Source: Dyella sedimenti
GTDB lineage: Bacteria > Pseudomonadota > Gammaproteobacteria > Xanthomonadales > Rhodanobacteraceae
DNA: 64,000 nt
Direction: 5' to 3'
Assembly: GCF_022760995.1 (NCBI RefSeq)
Contig: NZ_JAKWJO010000008.1
Coordinates: 124,001 to 188,000 of the forward strand
The notes under the pieces are model-generated. The model did not search any database and was not told where the DNA came from. It saw only the letters and a list, made by a program, of their open reading frames with translations. The translations under genes and the position numbers were made by a program. Below are positions 26,497 to 35,661 of this stretch, one piece after another (the stretch's first letter is position 1; every line of letters starts with the position of its first letter).

Positions 26497-28017
26497 CTAC
26501 TTCAGTTTACCTCCGGTAAGGGCCCCAGCGCCCTTACCGCCTGCTTGGCCGGCGCTCTTGCTGCCATCTGAAAGCCCCTGGATGACGTGCCCGGCCCGAA
26601 TCCCAACCCAGGTAAGACTCGCAAGCCAAAAGCCCGGCAAGACCAGGAACATCGTGCCCATGACGAACATCAGGAGCAGGTCGCCAAAGGCATTGTTCAG
26701 CCCCACCAGTGGATCGAAGTTAGTGTGTGGCCGGTTCCATCCGAAGCCCCACCCATAGAGCGCATCGAGGATGGTGCTGTCGATCCAGCGTGCGAGTTGG
26801 AACCAGAAATCGGTGAAGAACAGCGCGAACTGCACGACGCTGACGGTGACGACCGTCTTCAGGTCATAGGTGCCCACGACTAGCACCAGCGGGATGCAGA
26901 TGACCAGTGCCATCTTGAGCAAGGCAAGCACCATGGGCAGCGCCTGGCGCACCACGTCCATGGCGGGAAATGCGGCAAGTGCCCCGACCGCCATTCCTGC
27001 ATCCCCCGTGGCCCGCGTCACGATGTTCGGCAGGGTCTTGTCGATCTGGCCGCCGTAGTCGGTATAGACCGAACCTTGGTTGAGCTTCTGCTGTCGCGGT
27101 GACGCGATGGTACGGACCACCGAATCGTCCACCTCGGTACGGCTCAGGAACCCGGCCCAGCCCGCCAAGCGATTCAACAGGCTGGGGTCCACCTGGCTCA
27201 GCAACCGTGCCCGCAGGCCGTTGCTGCCATCGGCCCACCACTGCCTGCAGGTCGGGTAACCGCCGCCACTGGCCACCTGCGCAAGCCCTGCGTCGCGGGT
27301 GTCGTCATAGGGCCATGACTCGCGCGCCGTGCCGGAACGGTAGCTGTCGTAGTAGCCGCCGGTGTCCGTGAAAAACCTCGAACCGATCCAGGTCACGTCG
27401 TTCATTTGAGCTTCGTCCAGCTCCGGCCGCGCCATGAACAATTTAGCGCGTGCAGGTCCGTAGCAGTCGTGTGTGAAATCGGCCACTTCCTGAGCCAGCA
27501 CCGGGTCGTTGATGCGGGTAGCGTCGATCTCCATGCGCATTTGTCGCAGGTCTGTCCCGCACGGGATTGCCGCCACCGAGGCGCTGGTGACGGCGCGCGA
27601 GAGCGCGTGCATGAAGGCCCACCAGACCGGCACCTTGGCACTCTGGTTGTTGATGGTGCTGAAGGACTGGGACCAGCCGGTATCCGTGGGCTGCGGCACG
27701 CTGACCTGGCACTGGGCCGACCGCGAGCTGTCGTACTGAATGGTGTTGAGGTCCACGTCGATGAAGGGGATGCCGGCGAACATCACCACTACGATGGCGA
27801 CGAACACCCGGTTCTCGATGCGTGCGGCCGAGAGCACGCCCTTGTTGCCTTCGTCGGCACCCTCCGCACGGGCCTTGAGCCATTCCTGCACGATGATCGC
27901 CACGAAGGGCAGTGCGAATACCCCGCTGGATACCAGTACCGCCCAGATGCCGTTGTTGACGATCCAGGACACCAGGGTCAGGTAGTACTCCAGGTAGTCG
28001 GTCGTGAAAAGCGTCAT
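26497..28017 (-). CDS. traG: TraG N-terminal-domain conjugation protein
   Basis: A 506-residue integral membrane protein of the TraG N-terminal family, expected to act in mating-pair stabilisation at the inner membrane. Hydrophobic helices lie near the N-terminus (IWAVLVSSGVFALPFVAIIV, IENRVFVAIVVVMFAGIPF) and a cluster near the C-terminus (MALVICIPLVLVVGTYDL, LLLMFVMGTMFLVLPGFWL). The central part is probably periplasmic and contains conserved cysteines. Last gene of the TIGR03757-03756-03755 operon. Confidence 0.9.
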   Translation of the reverse strand: MTLFTTDYLEYYLTLVSWIVNNGIWAVLVSSGVFALPFVAIIVQEWLKARAEGADEGNKGVLSAARIENRVFVAIVVVMFAGIPFIDVDLNTIQYDSSRSAQCQVSVPQPTDTGWSQSFSTINNQSAKVPVWWAFMHALSRAVTSASVAAIPCGTDLRQMRMEIDATRINDPVLAQEVADFTHDCYGPARAKLFMARPELDEAQMNDVTWIGSRFFTDTGGYYDSYRSGTARESWPYDDTRDAGLAQVASGGGYPTCRQWWADGSNGLRARLLSQVDPSLLNRLAGWAGFLSRTEVDDSVVRTIASPRQQKLNQGSVYTDYGGQIDKTLPNIVTRATGDAGMAVGALAAFPAMDVVRQALPMVLALLKMALVICIPLVLVVGTYDLKTVVTVSVVQFALFFTDFWFQLARWIDSTILDALYGWGFGWNRPHTNFDPLVGLNNAFGDLLLMFVMGTMFLVLPGFWLASLTWVGIRAGHVIQGLSDGSKSAGQAGGKGAGALTGGKLK

Positions 28018-28032
28018 GGCTCGGACCTCCCG

Positions 28033-28389
28033 TCAACCCTGCATCAACAGGCTGGCTTCAAGCGCCACGATGGCAACGACGCCGGCGATCTCGCTGCGTA
28101 CCAGGCGGCGCCGCGCTTGCGCGTCGTCCTCACGCGCAAGCAGCCGGCGACGCATCCAGACCCAGCCGTAGGCCGTCGCGCCATACAGGCACAGCCGCCA
28201 GACCAGGAAGTAGCCCGCTGCTGCCGCCAGCCAACGCTCCCAGCCCGCGACGCTTCCGACGAGGTAGATGCCAACGATGTTGGCGCTCACGGCGACGGCC
28301 GCGAGTACCACCGTCCACAGCAGCGCCTTCGCTGCGCGCCGGCTGAACAGCCAGCGCGGGCGTAGCCAGGTCGCACGCATCAGGCTCAT
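28033..28389 (-). CDS. Small ICE membrane protein between TIGR03755 and traG
   Basis: A 118-residue protein with about three hydrophobic segments (KALLWTVVLAAVAVSANIVG, WLAAAAGYFLVWRLCLYG, IAGVVAIVALEASLLMQ) and a basic loop. Its ATG overlaps the stop of the upstream gene. The position is conserved in this ICE family; function unknown. Confidence 0.8.
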   Translation of the reverse strand: MSLMRATWLRPRWLFSRRAAKALLWTVVLAAVAVSANIVGIYLVGSVAGWERWLAAAAGYFLVWRLCLYGATAYGWVWMRRRLLAREDDAQARRRLVRSEIAGVVAIVALEASLLMQG

Positions 28390-29780
28390 GGCCGGCCTCC
28401 CGGATTGCCCTTCTGCAACTGATCGAGGCGGTCAGGCACTGGATCGCCTTCGTAGATGCCACGCGAGCCCGCCGCGCGCGTGCCGTGGCGCTGGATGATC
28501 GCCATAGGCGAGTTGTTCGCCAGCTCCCGGCGCAGCTCCAGCTCGGTCTTGAGGTTGCGAATCTCGCGATCGAGCGTGTCGCTCTCGTGGTTCACCGCCT
28601 CCACGGCGAGCTGGTTGGCCGCCACGTTGGGCTCCTTCTTGCCGGTCAGCAGCGTGCGTTGCAGCAGTAGCGCCTTCTCCAGCACCGACGCCAGCGCAAC
28701 CTCGGACGCCAGGCGCTGCGACAGCAGGTGCTGGTCCGGCTCGTCGCGCAGTGCCTCGACCACGCCGCGCGTGATGGGCAGCGACGCGCTGCCGGCCTCC
28801 CGCAGGTTTTCGGGCGTCGTGTTCTTCGCCTTGGAGACCAGGTCCTGGAGCGCCTGCAGCTTGGCGTCGTACTCCTCCTGGATCAGGGGCGTCAGCCCGA
28901 CGCCGGGCACCGTCTCCGTCTTGGTGCAGGCGTCGCAGGTGCGCTGCTCCTTCTCGCCGAGCACCCGTGTTGCCCACTCGATGGCCGCCTGCGGCGTGGT
29001 CCAGGTTTGGCACGACAGGCTCGTGCAACTGGCCGGAGCGATTGCCGACGTGTCGGTCACCCCGCGGCCATTGACCAGGTTGTAGCCCGCGCGGGTGACG
29101 TCACCGACCACCTTGATCGCGGGCTGACCGGAGCCGCCGGCGTTGCTTCCCCCGACCCAGGGCACGCCATCGTTGCCACGGCGCGTCTCGGCCTGCTCGA
29201 TGGCCGAGACGGCATCCGTGCTCGACACTGCATCACGCAACGCCATGCCTTCGGCCATCTGGCTCCAGCCGAGTTGGCCGCCCGCCGTTTCGGCCATCTT
29301 TTCGGCCATGGCGCGGCACGTCAGCTTCGAGCGGTCGAAATCCAGCCGCGCTTGCAGAACGCCGTTGGTGAGCAGGTTGTAGAGGCCTGGATCTGCCCGC
29401 TGGATGATCAACGCCGGCAGGGACGCCACAGCACTCGTAGCACTCTGGATCACCGAGGACATGATCTGCTGAAAGCCATTGGTGACACCGTTGAGTTGAT
29501 TCTTCAACGTGGTCTGGATGCTCATGTCGCCGCAGATCAGATTGCTGTTCCAGCCGACACCCACGCCGAGCGAGCGCATGCCGGCTGCGCGGCCCATCGA
29601 AACGGCGCTGCCGCCGCCGATGGAGTACATGACGTCATCGCCGATGACGTTGCCGCTGGTCTGGTAGCCCAGTTGGCCCCAGGCCACGCCGCTTGCCAGA
29701 ACCAACGCGCCGGTAAGCGCCAAACAGATCCTCTTGCCACGAGCCGGTGGGGAGAACTGCATAGAGTCGGAACGCTTCAT
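28386..29780 (-). CDS. Integrating conjugative element protein, TIGR03755 (PFL_4711) family
   Basis: A 464-residue secreted protein with a signal peptide (ICLALTGALVLASGVAWGQ) and the family opening NVIGDDVMYSIGGGSAVS. Paired cysteines (LICGDM, LTCRAM, ASCTSLSCQ, TCDACTK) suggest disulfides, consistent with the DsbA-like gene of the element. Probable periplasmic part of the mating-pair-formation apparatus. GAGGTG precedes the ATG. Confidence 0.9.
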   Translation of the reverse strand: MKRSDSMQFSPPARGKRICLALTGALVLASGVAWGQLGYQTSGNVIGDDVMYSIGGGSAVSMGRAAGMRSLGVGVGWNSNLICGDMSIQTTLKNQLNGVTNGFQQIMSSVIQSATSAVASLPALIIQRADPGLYNLLTNGVLQARLDFDRSKLTCRAMAEKMAETAGGQLGWSQMAEGMALRDAVSSTDAVSAIEQAETRRGNDGVPWVGGSNAGGSGQPAIKVVGDVTRAGYNLVNGRGVTDTSAIAPASCTSLSCQTWTTPQAAIEWATRVLGEKEQRTCDACTKTETVPGVGLTPLIQEEYDAKLQALQDLVSKAKNTTPENLREAGSASLPITRGVVEALRDEPDQHLLSQRLASEVALASVLEKALLLQRTLLTGKKEPNVAANQLAVEAVNHESDTLDREIRNLKTELELRRELANNSPMAIIQRHGTRAAGSRGIYEGDPVPDRLDQLQKGNPGGRP

Positions 29781-29789
29781 CGCGACACC

Positions 29790-30737
29790 TCAAAGGAAAT
29801 CAACGCTGCCAAGGAACACCTGTCCACGGCGTTCGCAGCAGGCATACGGCCGCCACAGCGCCCAGGCGTAGTCGCCTTGCTGGGCCTGGGTCAGGAAGCC
29901 GGTGCGTGGGAAAACCGTGCAGGACGAGGACAGGACGGGCGTGAGTTCCTGCCACTTGCCAGTCGAGGCATCACCCTCCATCAGCGCGCCGGCGGGCCAG
30001 TAGCCATCGCGGGCATTGGCAAGCAACGGCTGGTACACGTGCAACTGCCCGCGGCGCGTGACGACATCGCCCGCACGCTGGGCCACCACGGCTCCCGATT
30101 TGTGGTCGTCGGTCTGGTGTAGGAAGCCGCCGCGGGGATACACGTTGCCCCAAAGGTTCATCGTGGTGCGTGCGCCGACCTCGCGCATGCCGGGAATCAA
30201 TGCCTCCGGGTAGGCCATCTCGGGCACGTTGTAGCGCCAGGCAAGCGTGTCCAAGGTGCTGAGCAGATACGGCATGAATGCCGTTCCCGCGCCCTCGCAG
30301 AAGTAGCCCGAGGACGAAACAAACTGGTTGAACACCTCGACGCCGGGATGGCCGATCACGTCGGCGTTCTTGAATTTCGCGAGATTGTTTTCGTGATCCT
30401 CGTTCGTCGTTCCATCGCCGCCCGCTTGGGCGGACGGGTTGGCCGTACTCATCGCCCGGACTTCGACCCACGGGTTCTCGCCCGTGTTGCTGTAGCTGGA
30501 GACGACCGCATCGGGAATGTAGTGGTGCACCTTGACAGAGGTGCGCACCGTGCAGCCTCCCCAGGTGCAGTAGAGCCAGTAGCAGATACCCACCACCCGG
30601 TACTCCAAGCAATCGGGCGAGGCCACCGAGGCAACGATGGCGGTGGTGTTCAAGGCGTAGCTACCCGTGGCGCTGAGCAGCAGCAAGGAAGCCACGCCAG
30701 CCCGCATGCGGCGCATAAGGTCGAATGGCCGCTTCAT
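29790..30737 (-). CDS. Integrating conjugative element protein, TIGR03756 (PFL_4710, TraU-like) family
   Basis: A 315-residue exported protein: signal peptide VASLLLLSATGSYALNTTAI, then a cysteine-rich TraU-like core (CLEYRVVGICYWLYCTWGGC) ending in ACCERRG near the C-terminus. TraU homologues act in mating-pair formation and DNA transfer. Its ATG overlaps the stop of the TIGR03757 gene. Confidence 0.9.
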   Translation of the reverse strand: MKRPFDLMRRMRAGVASLLLLSATGSYALNTTAIVASVASPDCLEYRVVGICYWLYCTWGGCTVRTSVKVHHYIPDAVVSSYSNTGENPWVEVRAMSTANPSAQAGGDGTTNEDHENNLAKFKNADVIGHPGVEVFNQFVSSSGYFCEGAGTAFMPYLLSTLDTLAWRYNVPEMAYPEALIPGMREVGARTTMNLWGNVYPRGGFLHQTDDHKSGAVVAQRAGDVVTRRGQLHVYQPLLANARDGYWPAGALMEGDASTGKWQELTPVLSSSCTVFPRTGFLTQAQQGDYAWALWRPYACCERRGQVFLGSVDFL

Positions 30738-31180
30738 GGCTGGGCCCTCCGACGCTGCTCAATGCGCGCGACGGCGCGGGCCACATCCGGCTCGCCATAG
30801 ACCACGTAGCGCTGATCCACCACGACAGCCGGGATGCTGGTGATGCCCAGGCTCCATGCGTCGGTGACGCCTTGGTATGCGGAAGCGATGCGGCGCTGTA
30901 GGTCGGCGCCGCCTTGGTTCAGCCGACGCTTGACGGTGGCCGCCGCCTGTTCGGGGGCGGCGGGCAGTTCAGCAGAAAGCTCCGCTTCAATCCGGCGGGC
31001 TTCGTCCAGCTCGATCAGCCGCTCGCCGCCCATGGTCTTGACCGGGTGGTGGCTGTCGGTGACGACCAGTACGTCGGCGGCGAAGGTGACGGGGCTGAAC
31101 ACGGCCAGGGACGCCGGCAGCGCCACGACCAGGCCAAGGGTTCGCCAGCCCGGCGCGAACGTGGAAAAGGATGCCGGCAT
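30734..31180 (-). CDS. Integrating conjugative element protein, TIGR03757 (PFL_4709) family
   Basis: A 148-residue exported protein with a signal sequence (LGLVVALPASLAVFSPVTFAADVL by position) and the family motif ADVLVVTDSHHPV, ending SIPAVVVDQRYVVYGEPDVA, which recalls the cis-proline face of thioredoxin-like folds. First gene of a five-gene transfer operon (to traG). The operon-start box lies 61 nt upstream. Confidence 0.88.
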   Translation of the reverse strand: MPASFSTFAPGWRTLGLVVALPASLAVFSPVTFAADVLVVTDSHHPVKTMGGERLIELDEARRIEAELSAELPAAPEQAAATVKRRLNQGGADLQRRIASAYQGVTDAWSLGITSIPAVVVDQRYVVYGEPDVARAVARIEQRRRAQP

Positions 31181-31240
31181 GTCGCGTGCCCCGAAAGTTG
31201 ATCAGGGCCATAGTCAAACGCGAACCCGATGCCACCCCAA

Positions 31241-31267
31241 CAAACAATGCGCATCGCGGGCTGCCCG
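31241..31267 (-). promoter_or_regulatory. Transfer-operon box upstream of the TIGR03757 operon
   Basis: On the plus strand CAAACAAT (31241-31248), N14, GCCCG (31263-31267). In the direction of transcription it reads CGGGC-N14-ATTGTTTG, 61 nt before the start codon. The same bipartite element precedes the RAQPRD and pilL operons. Confidence 0.7.
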
Positions 31268-31291
31268 CATACCTGCTTGTCCCGCGCCAAT

Positions 31292-31316
31292 AAAAAAACG
31301 GAGGCCGAAGCCTCCG
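31292..31316 (-). terminator. Rho-independent terminator after radC
   Basis: On the minus strand CGGAGGC-TTCG-GCCTCCG followed by seven T. Separates radC from the TIGR03757 operon. Confidence 0.9.
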
Positions 31317-31342
31317 CGAGGATCAATGAAGCAATGCGACCG

Positions 31343-31837
31343 TTACAGCAGGCCTGACTCCGCAAAGGAGAACGGGGAACCTTGGCCTACGATGATGTGA
31401 TCCAGTACCCGTACATCGATGAGCGCCAGCGCGGCCTGCAGTTGCTGGGTCAGCACGCGATCCGCGCTCGACGGCTCGGAGATGCCCGAGGGGTGCTGGT
31501 GCGCGAAGACCACCGCGGCGGCGTTCAACTCCAGCACACGCTGTACGACGACACGTGGATAAACAGAAGTCGAGTTGATCGTGCCCCTGAACAATGGCTC
31601 GTAGGCCAGCACTTGGTGCATGCTGTCCAGGAACACAGCGGCGAATATCTCGTTGGGTTCAGCGACCAGTTTCACGCGCAGATAGTCCCGCACGGCGGCC
31701 GGCCGGCTGAGGCACGGTCCAGCTTTGAAGATCCGTTTTTCCAGCAGCACGATGGCCTGCCGGATGATCCAGTCCTCGTGCTGGGCAGCTACGGCGGAAA
31801 GCGACTCCACACAGGAGTCATTGATGGCGAAAGACAT
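31343..31837 (-). CDS. radC: RadC-family (JAB/MPN domain) protein
   Basis: A 164-residue short RadC protein of the mobile-element type. The JAMM metal motif is seen in FAHQHPSGISEPSSAD (about residues 114-129), preceded by LFRGTINSTSVYPRVVVQRVLE. Such proteins are common in ICEs; the supposed repair role of RadC is not established. The chosen ATG follows GGAGG by 6 nt; 27 in-frame codons upstream are part of the structured leader. A radC-motif RNA precedes the gene. Confidence 0.9.
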   Translation of the reverse strand: MSFAINDSCVESLSAVAAQHEDWIIRQAIVLLEKRIFKAGPCLSRPAAVRDYLRVKLVAEPNEIFAAVFLDSMHQVLAYEPLFRGTINSTSVYPRVVVQRVLELNAAAVVFAHQHPSGISEPSSADRVLTQQLQAALALIDVRVLDHIIVGQGSPFSFAESGLL

Positions 31838-31914
31838 GGCGAACCTCCAGACGGTGAGATCGGAGGGCGCGCGCCCCCGAGGGCAAGCCCTCCTGGGGAT
31901 GAGAATGAAAAGGT

Positions 31915-32051
31915 GCATCCATCACCGCGATTGCGGTGACCGTTCGCGGCCAGGATGCAAGGCGAACGAGTCGCGGTCAGCGCAGAGGACTGCGCCGTAG
32001 CCTTGAAGACCGGGGCTACCTGGGCATGTCGCCGACGACGTCGGCAGGCAT
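31915..32051 (-). ncRNA. radC-motif leader RNA, copy 1
   Basis: On the minus strand, in order: stem GCCGAC-GTC-GTCGGC, stem GTAGCC/GGCTAC, stem GCGCAG/CTGCGC, stem CGTTCGC/GCGAACG with GCATCC in its loop, stem TCACCGC/GCGGTGA, then GGATGC, which can pair with the loop GCATCC as a pseudoknot. Every stem differs by compensating changes from the copy at 63469-63603. The first hairpin overlaps the end of the upstream thioredoxin-like gene. The Rfam/Weinberg radC motif is a proteobacterial leader found upstream of radC and other DNA-processing genes; identity inferred from memory. Confidence 0.82.
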
Positions 32052-32780
32052 TTCGGATGTGGGTGTGTTGGTCGAACCGTCAGCCGCCAGCATGTCCATG
32101 GCTGACAGCAAGGCATCGCCCTCGATCGGCCCCTGCAGCAGGATGGCCTGGCCCGTCTGGCGATCGAGCAGGCGCAGTGATGGCGTGGCGGTTACGCCGC
32201 TCTTGGTGGCTTCCGCAGCCTGGGCGCGGATAGCCGCACTGGGTCTTTCGCTTGACATGCACTGCTCGATGGCTGGCGTCGATTCGGGGTAGCGCAAGCC
32301 ATCCGGCAAGCCCTGGCCGTCGCTGCGCGTGTGGGCATAGACCCATTCGACCGCCTGCCAGAACGCGGCATGCCCGCCAGCTTCGGCTGCGCATTCGGCC
32401 AGACGTGCCTCGGCCGACGCAGCCGGCTCGTGCGCGGCCAGCGGCTGGTGGTGCCATTGCAGCGCCACGTCGGCGTTGGTGCCCACCCACCGCTTGAGCT
32501 GCGGGAAATACTCCCGGCAGAACGGGCACTCCAGGTCAGCATAGAGCGTCAGCGTGAAACGGCCTTTGGGGTTGCCCATTAGCCAGGGCGGCCCGGCCAC
32601 CGGTGCCATGCTGACCGGCGTGGGCGGCTGCGGCGGGGATTCGCCGGGCGATCTCGACACAAGCCAGATCAGCAGCAGCGCGACCAGCACAGCAGCCAAT
32701 GCCCAGGGCCAGCGGGGCCGCCCGTTGCGGCGGCGGAACGCCTGGACCTGCATCGGAATGGAAGGACGTTTCTGTTCCAT
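32016..32780 (-). CDS. Membrane-anchored DsbA-like thioredoxin protein
   Basis: A 254-residue protein: an N-terminal membrane anchor (WPWALAAVLVALLLIWLVS), a proline-rich linker, then a DsbA-like domain with ADLECPFCREYFPQL (CPFC redox motif, about residue 87) and the cis-proline region TATPSLRLL. It would form disulfides in the cysteine-rich periplasmic TIGR03755/03756 proteins. Its last residues (MPADVVGDMPR) are encoded by the 5' hairpin of the radC-motif RNA, so coding and RNA signals overlap. Confidence 0.88.
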   Translation of the reverse strand: MEQKRPSIPMQVQAFRRRNGRPRWPWALAAVLVALLLIWLVSRSPGESPPQPPTPVSMAPVAGPPWLMGNPKGRFTLTLYADLECPFCREYFPQLKRWVGTNADVALQWHHQPLAAHEPAASAEARLAECAAEAGGHAAFWQAVEWVYAHTRSDGQGLPDGLRYPESTPAIEQCMSSERPSAAIRAQAAEATKSGVTATPSLRLLDRQTGQAILLQGPIEGDALLSAMDMLAADGSTNTPTSEMPADVVGDMPR

Positions 32781-32793
32781 GGCGTTCTCCGTC

Positions 32794-35661
32794 TTACGAC
32801 AGTTCCAGGGCCGGCGACTCGATGCCGCGCGCCTGGTCGATCTTCTCGGCCACCTTGAAGGCCGCTTCCAGTTCGGTGCAGCCGTAGTGCTGCATGAGCT
32901 GGTAGCGCTCGGCCTTCTCTTCGGGTTCGGTCTGCGCCAACGCCAAGTACAGGCTGGGCGGCACGGCGCGGAACAGCACTTCCATGCTCTTGGAGAGGAT
33001 GACGCCCTCGGTGAATTTCCCCGCCTCCTTGCGCGCAGAAAGCATCAGCGCTTTCTGCGCGGGTGAGAGTTCGCGGAAGCGTGCGATCTTCTCGACCTCA
33101 TCGGGCGGCATCGACAGGCAGATCCACCACTCAATCATGTTGAGCATGGGCTCCGCGGCACGCGGCAGATCGTCGATATTTTGTGTAGCCAGCCAGAACC
33201 AGGCCCCTAGCTTGCGCCACATTTTTGTAATTTTTACGACGTAGGGCGCGAGTAGCGGGTTCTTCGTGATGATGTGGCCTTCGTCGGTCACATTGATGAT
33301 CGGACGGCCCAGGTACTGGTCGCGCTCGGCGATGTTGTTCACCGTGCTGATCAGGCTGATGTAGGCGATGGAGAGCTGCGCGTTGTAGCCCTCCCGAGCA
33401 TAGGTCGCGAGATCCACCAGGGTGATATCGGCCTCGGGCCACGGCGTGCCATCGCGATCGAACATCTCGCCGTCCGTGCCTTGGCAGAACATGTCCATCG
33501 CGTCCGCCATCTCCAGCAGCCGCACGCGCCGCATCTCGGGCAGCGTCGGGTCCTGGCCGCGCGTGCGCAGCGCGTTGCGCACGTCGCGCGTGAGCACCGT
33601 GCGTTTCTCGGCCACGCAGTGCTCGGCGGCATCGAGGATGCACTGGCGGATCAGCGAGCGATCGGCCCGCGTCATCCGAGCTTCTTCCTTGTCCTCGCCG
33701 CCTGTGATCATCAGCCGTGCCGTGATCTCCAGTTCACCCAGCACGTCGCGCTGCTCGTCCTCCTCCATGACCGAGGAATCGGCTGGCAATTCATCATCCA
33801 GTGCATCGGCATCAAGCGTCTGCACGTTGCTGGGCGTTTCGATCAGCCGGCGAGCGTCGGCGAACGGCGCCAGGCTGATGCCTGAGCCAGGAGCCAGCTT
33901 GACTCGGTTTACGGTCAGACCCAGGCGCTTGGCGAAGTCGCTGAACAAACCGAAGCTGTTGCCGGCTTCCACGATGAACAGCCGCGGCCGGTAGATGGCC
34001 GTGACCTGATTCAAGAGGTTGTTGAGCGTTGCGCTCTTGCCCGAGCCGGTGGGGCCGAATAGGAACAGATGGGCGTTCATCTGCCTGTCCAAGCGGTTCA
34101 GCGGATCAAACGTGATCGGCCCGCCACCGCGGTTGAAGAACGTGTTGCCCGGATGGCCCGTACCCTGGCTGCGACCCCACGCCGGCGAGAGATTCGCCAC
34201 ATGCTGGGCGAACATCAGTTGGGTGAACCAGTTCCGCCGATCCTGCGCAGGGTTGTAGCAGCACGGTAGCCAGCGCAGGTAGCTGTTGAGCGGCGCGACT
34301 TCATCGTCCTCGCGCACGGGCTGCAACCCCGCGTTGAGCATCACGTTGGCGAGGTCCAGGCCGCGCCTGTCAAGCTCGGCTTCGTCGCGTCCGCGCAGAT
34401 AGAAGGCCAGCGTGCCGCGGTAGAGCTTGTGCGCGCTGCCGATGAGCGAGCGCGCCTCCTGCACATCCTTGAGCGTCTGCTCCGATGCCAGTGTTTCGCC
34501 GACAGCCTTCTTCGCCAGGTGATTCAGGTGCGATTCGAGGATGTCCTGGGGCGTCGCCACCATGGTCAGACACATCGTGGTGTCTTCGGGCATCTGATCG
34601 AAAAGCGTGTTGATCGCATCGCCCTTGCGGGTTTCGCCAGTCAGGTGTCCCGTACCGGGCGGCATGCGTAGTCGGTCGGTGACCAGCACACGGTGCGGCA
34701 TGCCGTCGAAGTACCAGGTGCCGTGCCCGGCATCGGAGCGAGGCTGACCGAAGAACAGCCGTTGGCTGAAATCCCGACCACTCGCCAGCTCGATCTCGCC
34801 TTCCTCCACCTCGTCGGGATAGCGGGCCAGCGCATAGAAGCGCTCTCGATCCTCAGCGCTTGGTCCGAGCATCGTTGGCCGTGGGTTGAACCACCGCAGC
34901 AACCAGTCGTGAACATCGGCCGCGACCATGCGCCGGGCCTGGATGCCGGCGTTCGCCAGGCCGCCGCAAAGGCGATCGCAGACGATGTTCAGCATTTGCT
35001 CGGGTGTCTGGCCACGGCGGTTCGCCTGACCGGTGGCCCGGCGATAGACCACCATGCGCACGCGCCGCGTCTGGCCGCGCCAGCGCAACCGCGTGACCAC
35101 CGTGTCCTCGAACAGGCCGCCGGGCTTGGCCACCGCGCGCAGGTGGTGGCCGAAGAAGCGAAGATAGAACTCGGTGAAGGCCGTGCCGCGAGCGCGCGGC
35201 TGCACGTAGTTGCGCAGGGTCTGCATGTACTGGTCGAAGCTGGGTTCGTCTTGGGCGTAGAGCTGGAGCACCCAGGGGTTCTCGTCCAGCTCATCGAACG
35301 AATCCTGGAGCGCGTTTTCGAGCGCGTCGCGGGCATGCGCGAGCCAGCCAGGCTCCCGACCTTCGGTGCCCAGCGGGACCAGCTCGTAGAAGGCTGCGAC
35401 CGATTGCCCGTCCTCCAGCAGCATGGACTTCGACGGCGGCAGGAACTCCACCCACGGCAGCAGCTCCGCGAACGACTGCGCGACGTCGTACAGCGCCTGC
35501 TCGTCCGCCACGGTCGCCGGCTTGCGGCCCTGGATCGTCGCTCCGGGTTCGGCGATGCCGGCCTGGCGCAACGCCTCGACGTGGCGCTGCCAGCCGTCCG
35601 GCTGCTCGTCATTGCCACCATCGGATGCAGCCAGCTTCGGCCAAGGGAGTTTCCAGCGCAT
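32794..35661 (-). CDS. Conjugative transfer ATPase, TIGR03744 (PFL_4706, VirB4/TraC-like)
   Basis: A 955-residue VirB4-class ATPase that energises type IV secretion. Walker A is LFGPTGSGKSATLNNLLNQV (about residue 530); Walker B lies in RPIINVTDEGHIITKN (about 790). The N-terminal half resembles TraC. Its start codon shares one base with the stop of the lipoprotein gene upstream, and the DsbA-like gene follows 13 bp later, so all belong to the RAQPRD operon. Confidence 0.94.
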   Translation of the reverse strand: MRWKLPWPKLAASDGGNDEQPDGWQRHVEALRQAGIAEPGATIQGRKPATVADEQALYDVAQSFAELLPWVEFLPPSKSMLLEDGQSVAAFYELVPLGTEGREPGWLAHARDALENALQDSFDELDENPWVLQLYAQDEPSFDQYMQTLRNYVQPRARGTAFTEFYLRFFGHHLRAVAKPGGLFEDTVVTRLRWRGQTRRVRMVVYRRATGQANRRGQTPEQMLNIVCDRLCGGLANAGIQARRMVAADVHDWLLRWFNPRPTMLGPSAEDRERFYALARYPDEVEEGEIELASGRDFSQRLFFGQPRSDAGHGTWYFDGMPHRVLVTDRLRMPPGTGHLTGETRKGDAINTLFDQMPEDTTMCLTMVATPQDILESHLNHLAKKAVGETLASEQTLKDVQEARSLIGSAHKLYRGTLAFYLRGRDEAELDRRGLDLANVMLNAGLQPVREDDEVAPLNSYLRWLPCCYNPAQDRRNWFTQLMFAQHVANLSPAWGRSQGTGHPGNTFFNRGGGPITFDPLNRLDRQMNAHLFLFGPTGSGKSATLNNLLNQVTAIYRPRLFIVEAGNSFGLFSDFAKRLGLTVNRVKLAPGSGISLAPFADARRLIETPSNVQTLDADALDDELPADSSVMEEDEQRDVLGELEITARLMITGGEDKEEARMTRADRSLIRQCILDAAEHCVAEKRTVLTRDVRNALRTRGQDPTLPEMRRVRLLEMADAMDMFCQGTDGEMFDRDGTPWPEADITLVDLATYAREGYNAQLSIAYISLISTVNNIAERDQYLGRPIINVTDEGHIITKNPLLAPYVVKITKMWRKLGAWFWLATQNIDDLPRAAEPMLNMIEWWICLSMPPDEVEKIARFRELSPAQKALMLSARKEAGKFTEGVILSKSMEVLFRAVPPSLYLALAQTEPEEKAERYQLMQHYGCTELEAAFKVAEKIDQARGIESPALELS

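Noticed and set aside
31343..31918. Longer RadC starting at 31918
   Set aside because: The first 27 codons lie in the structured leader; GGAGG precedes the ATG at 31837.
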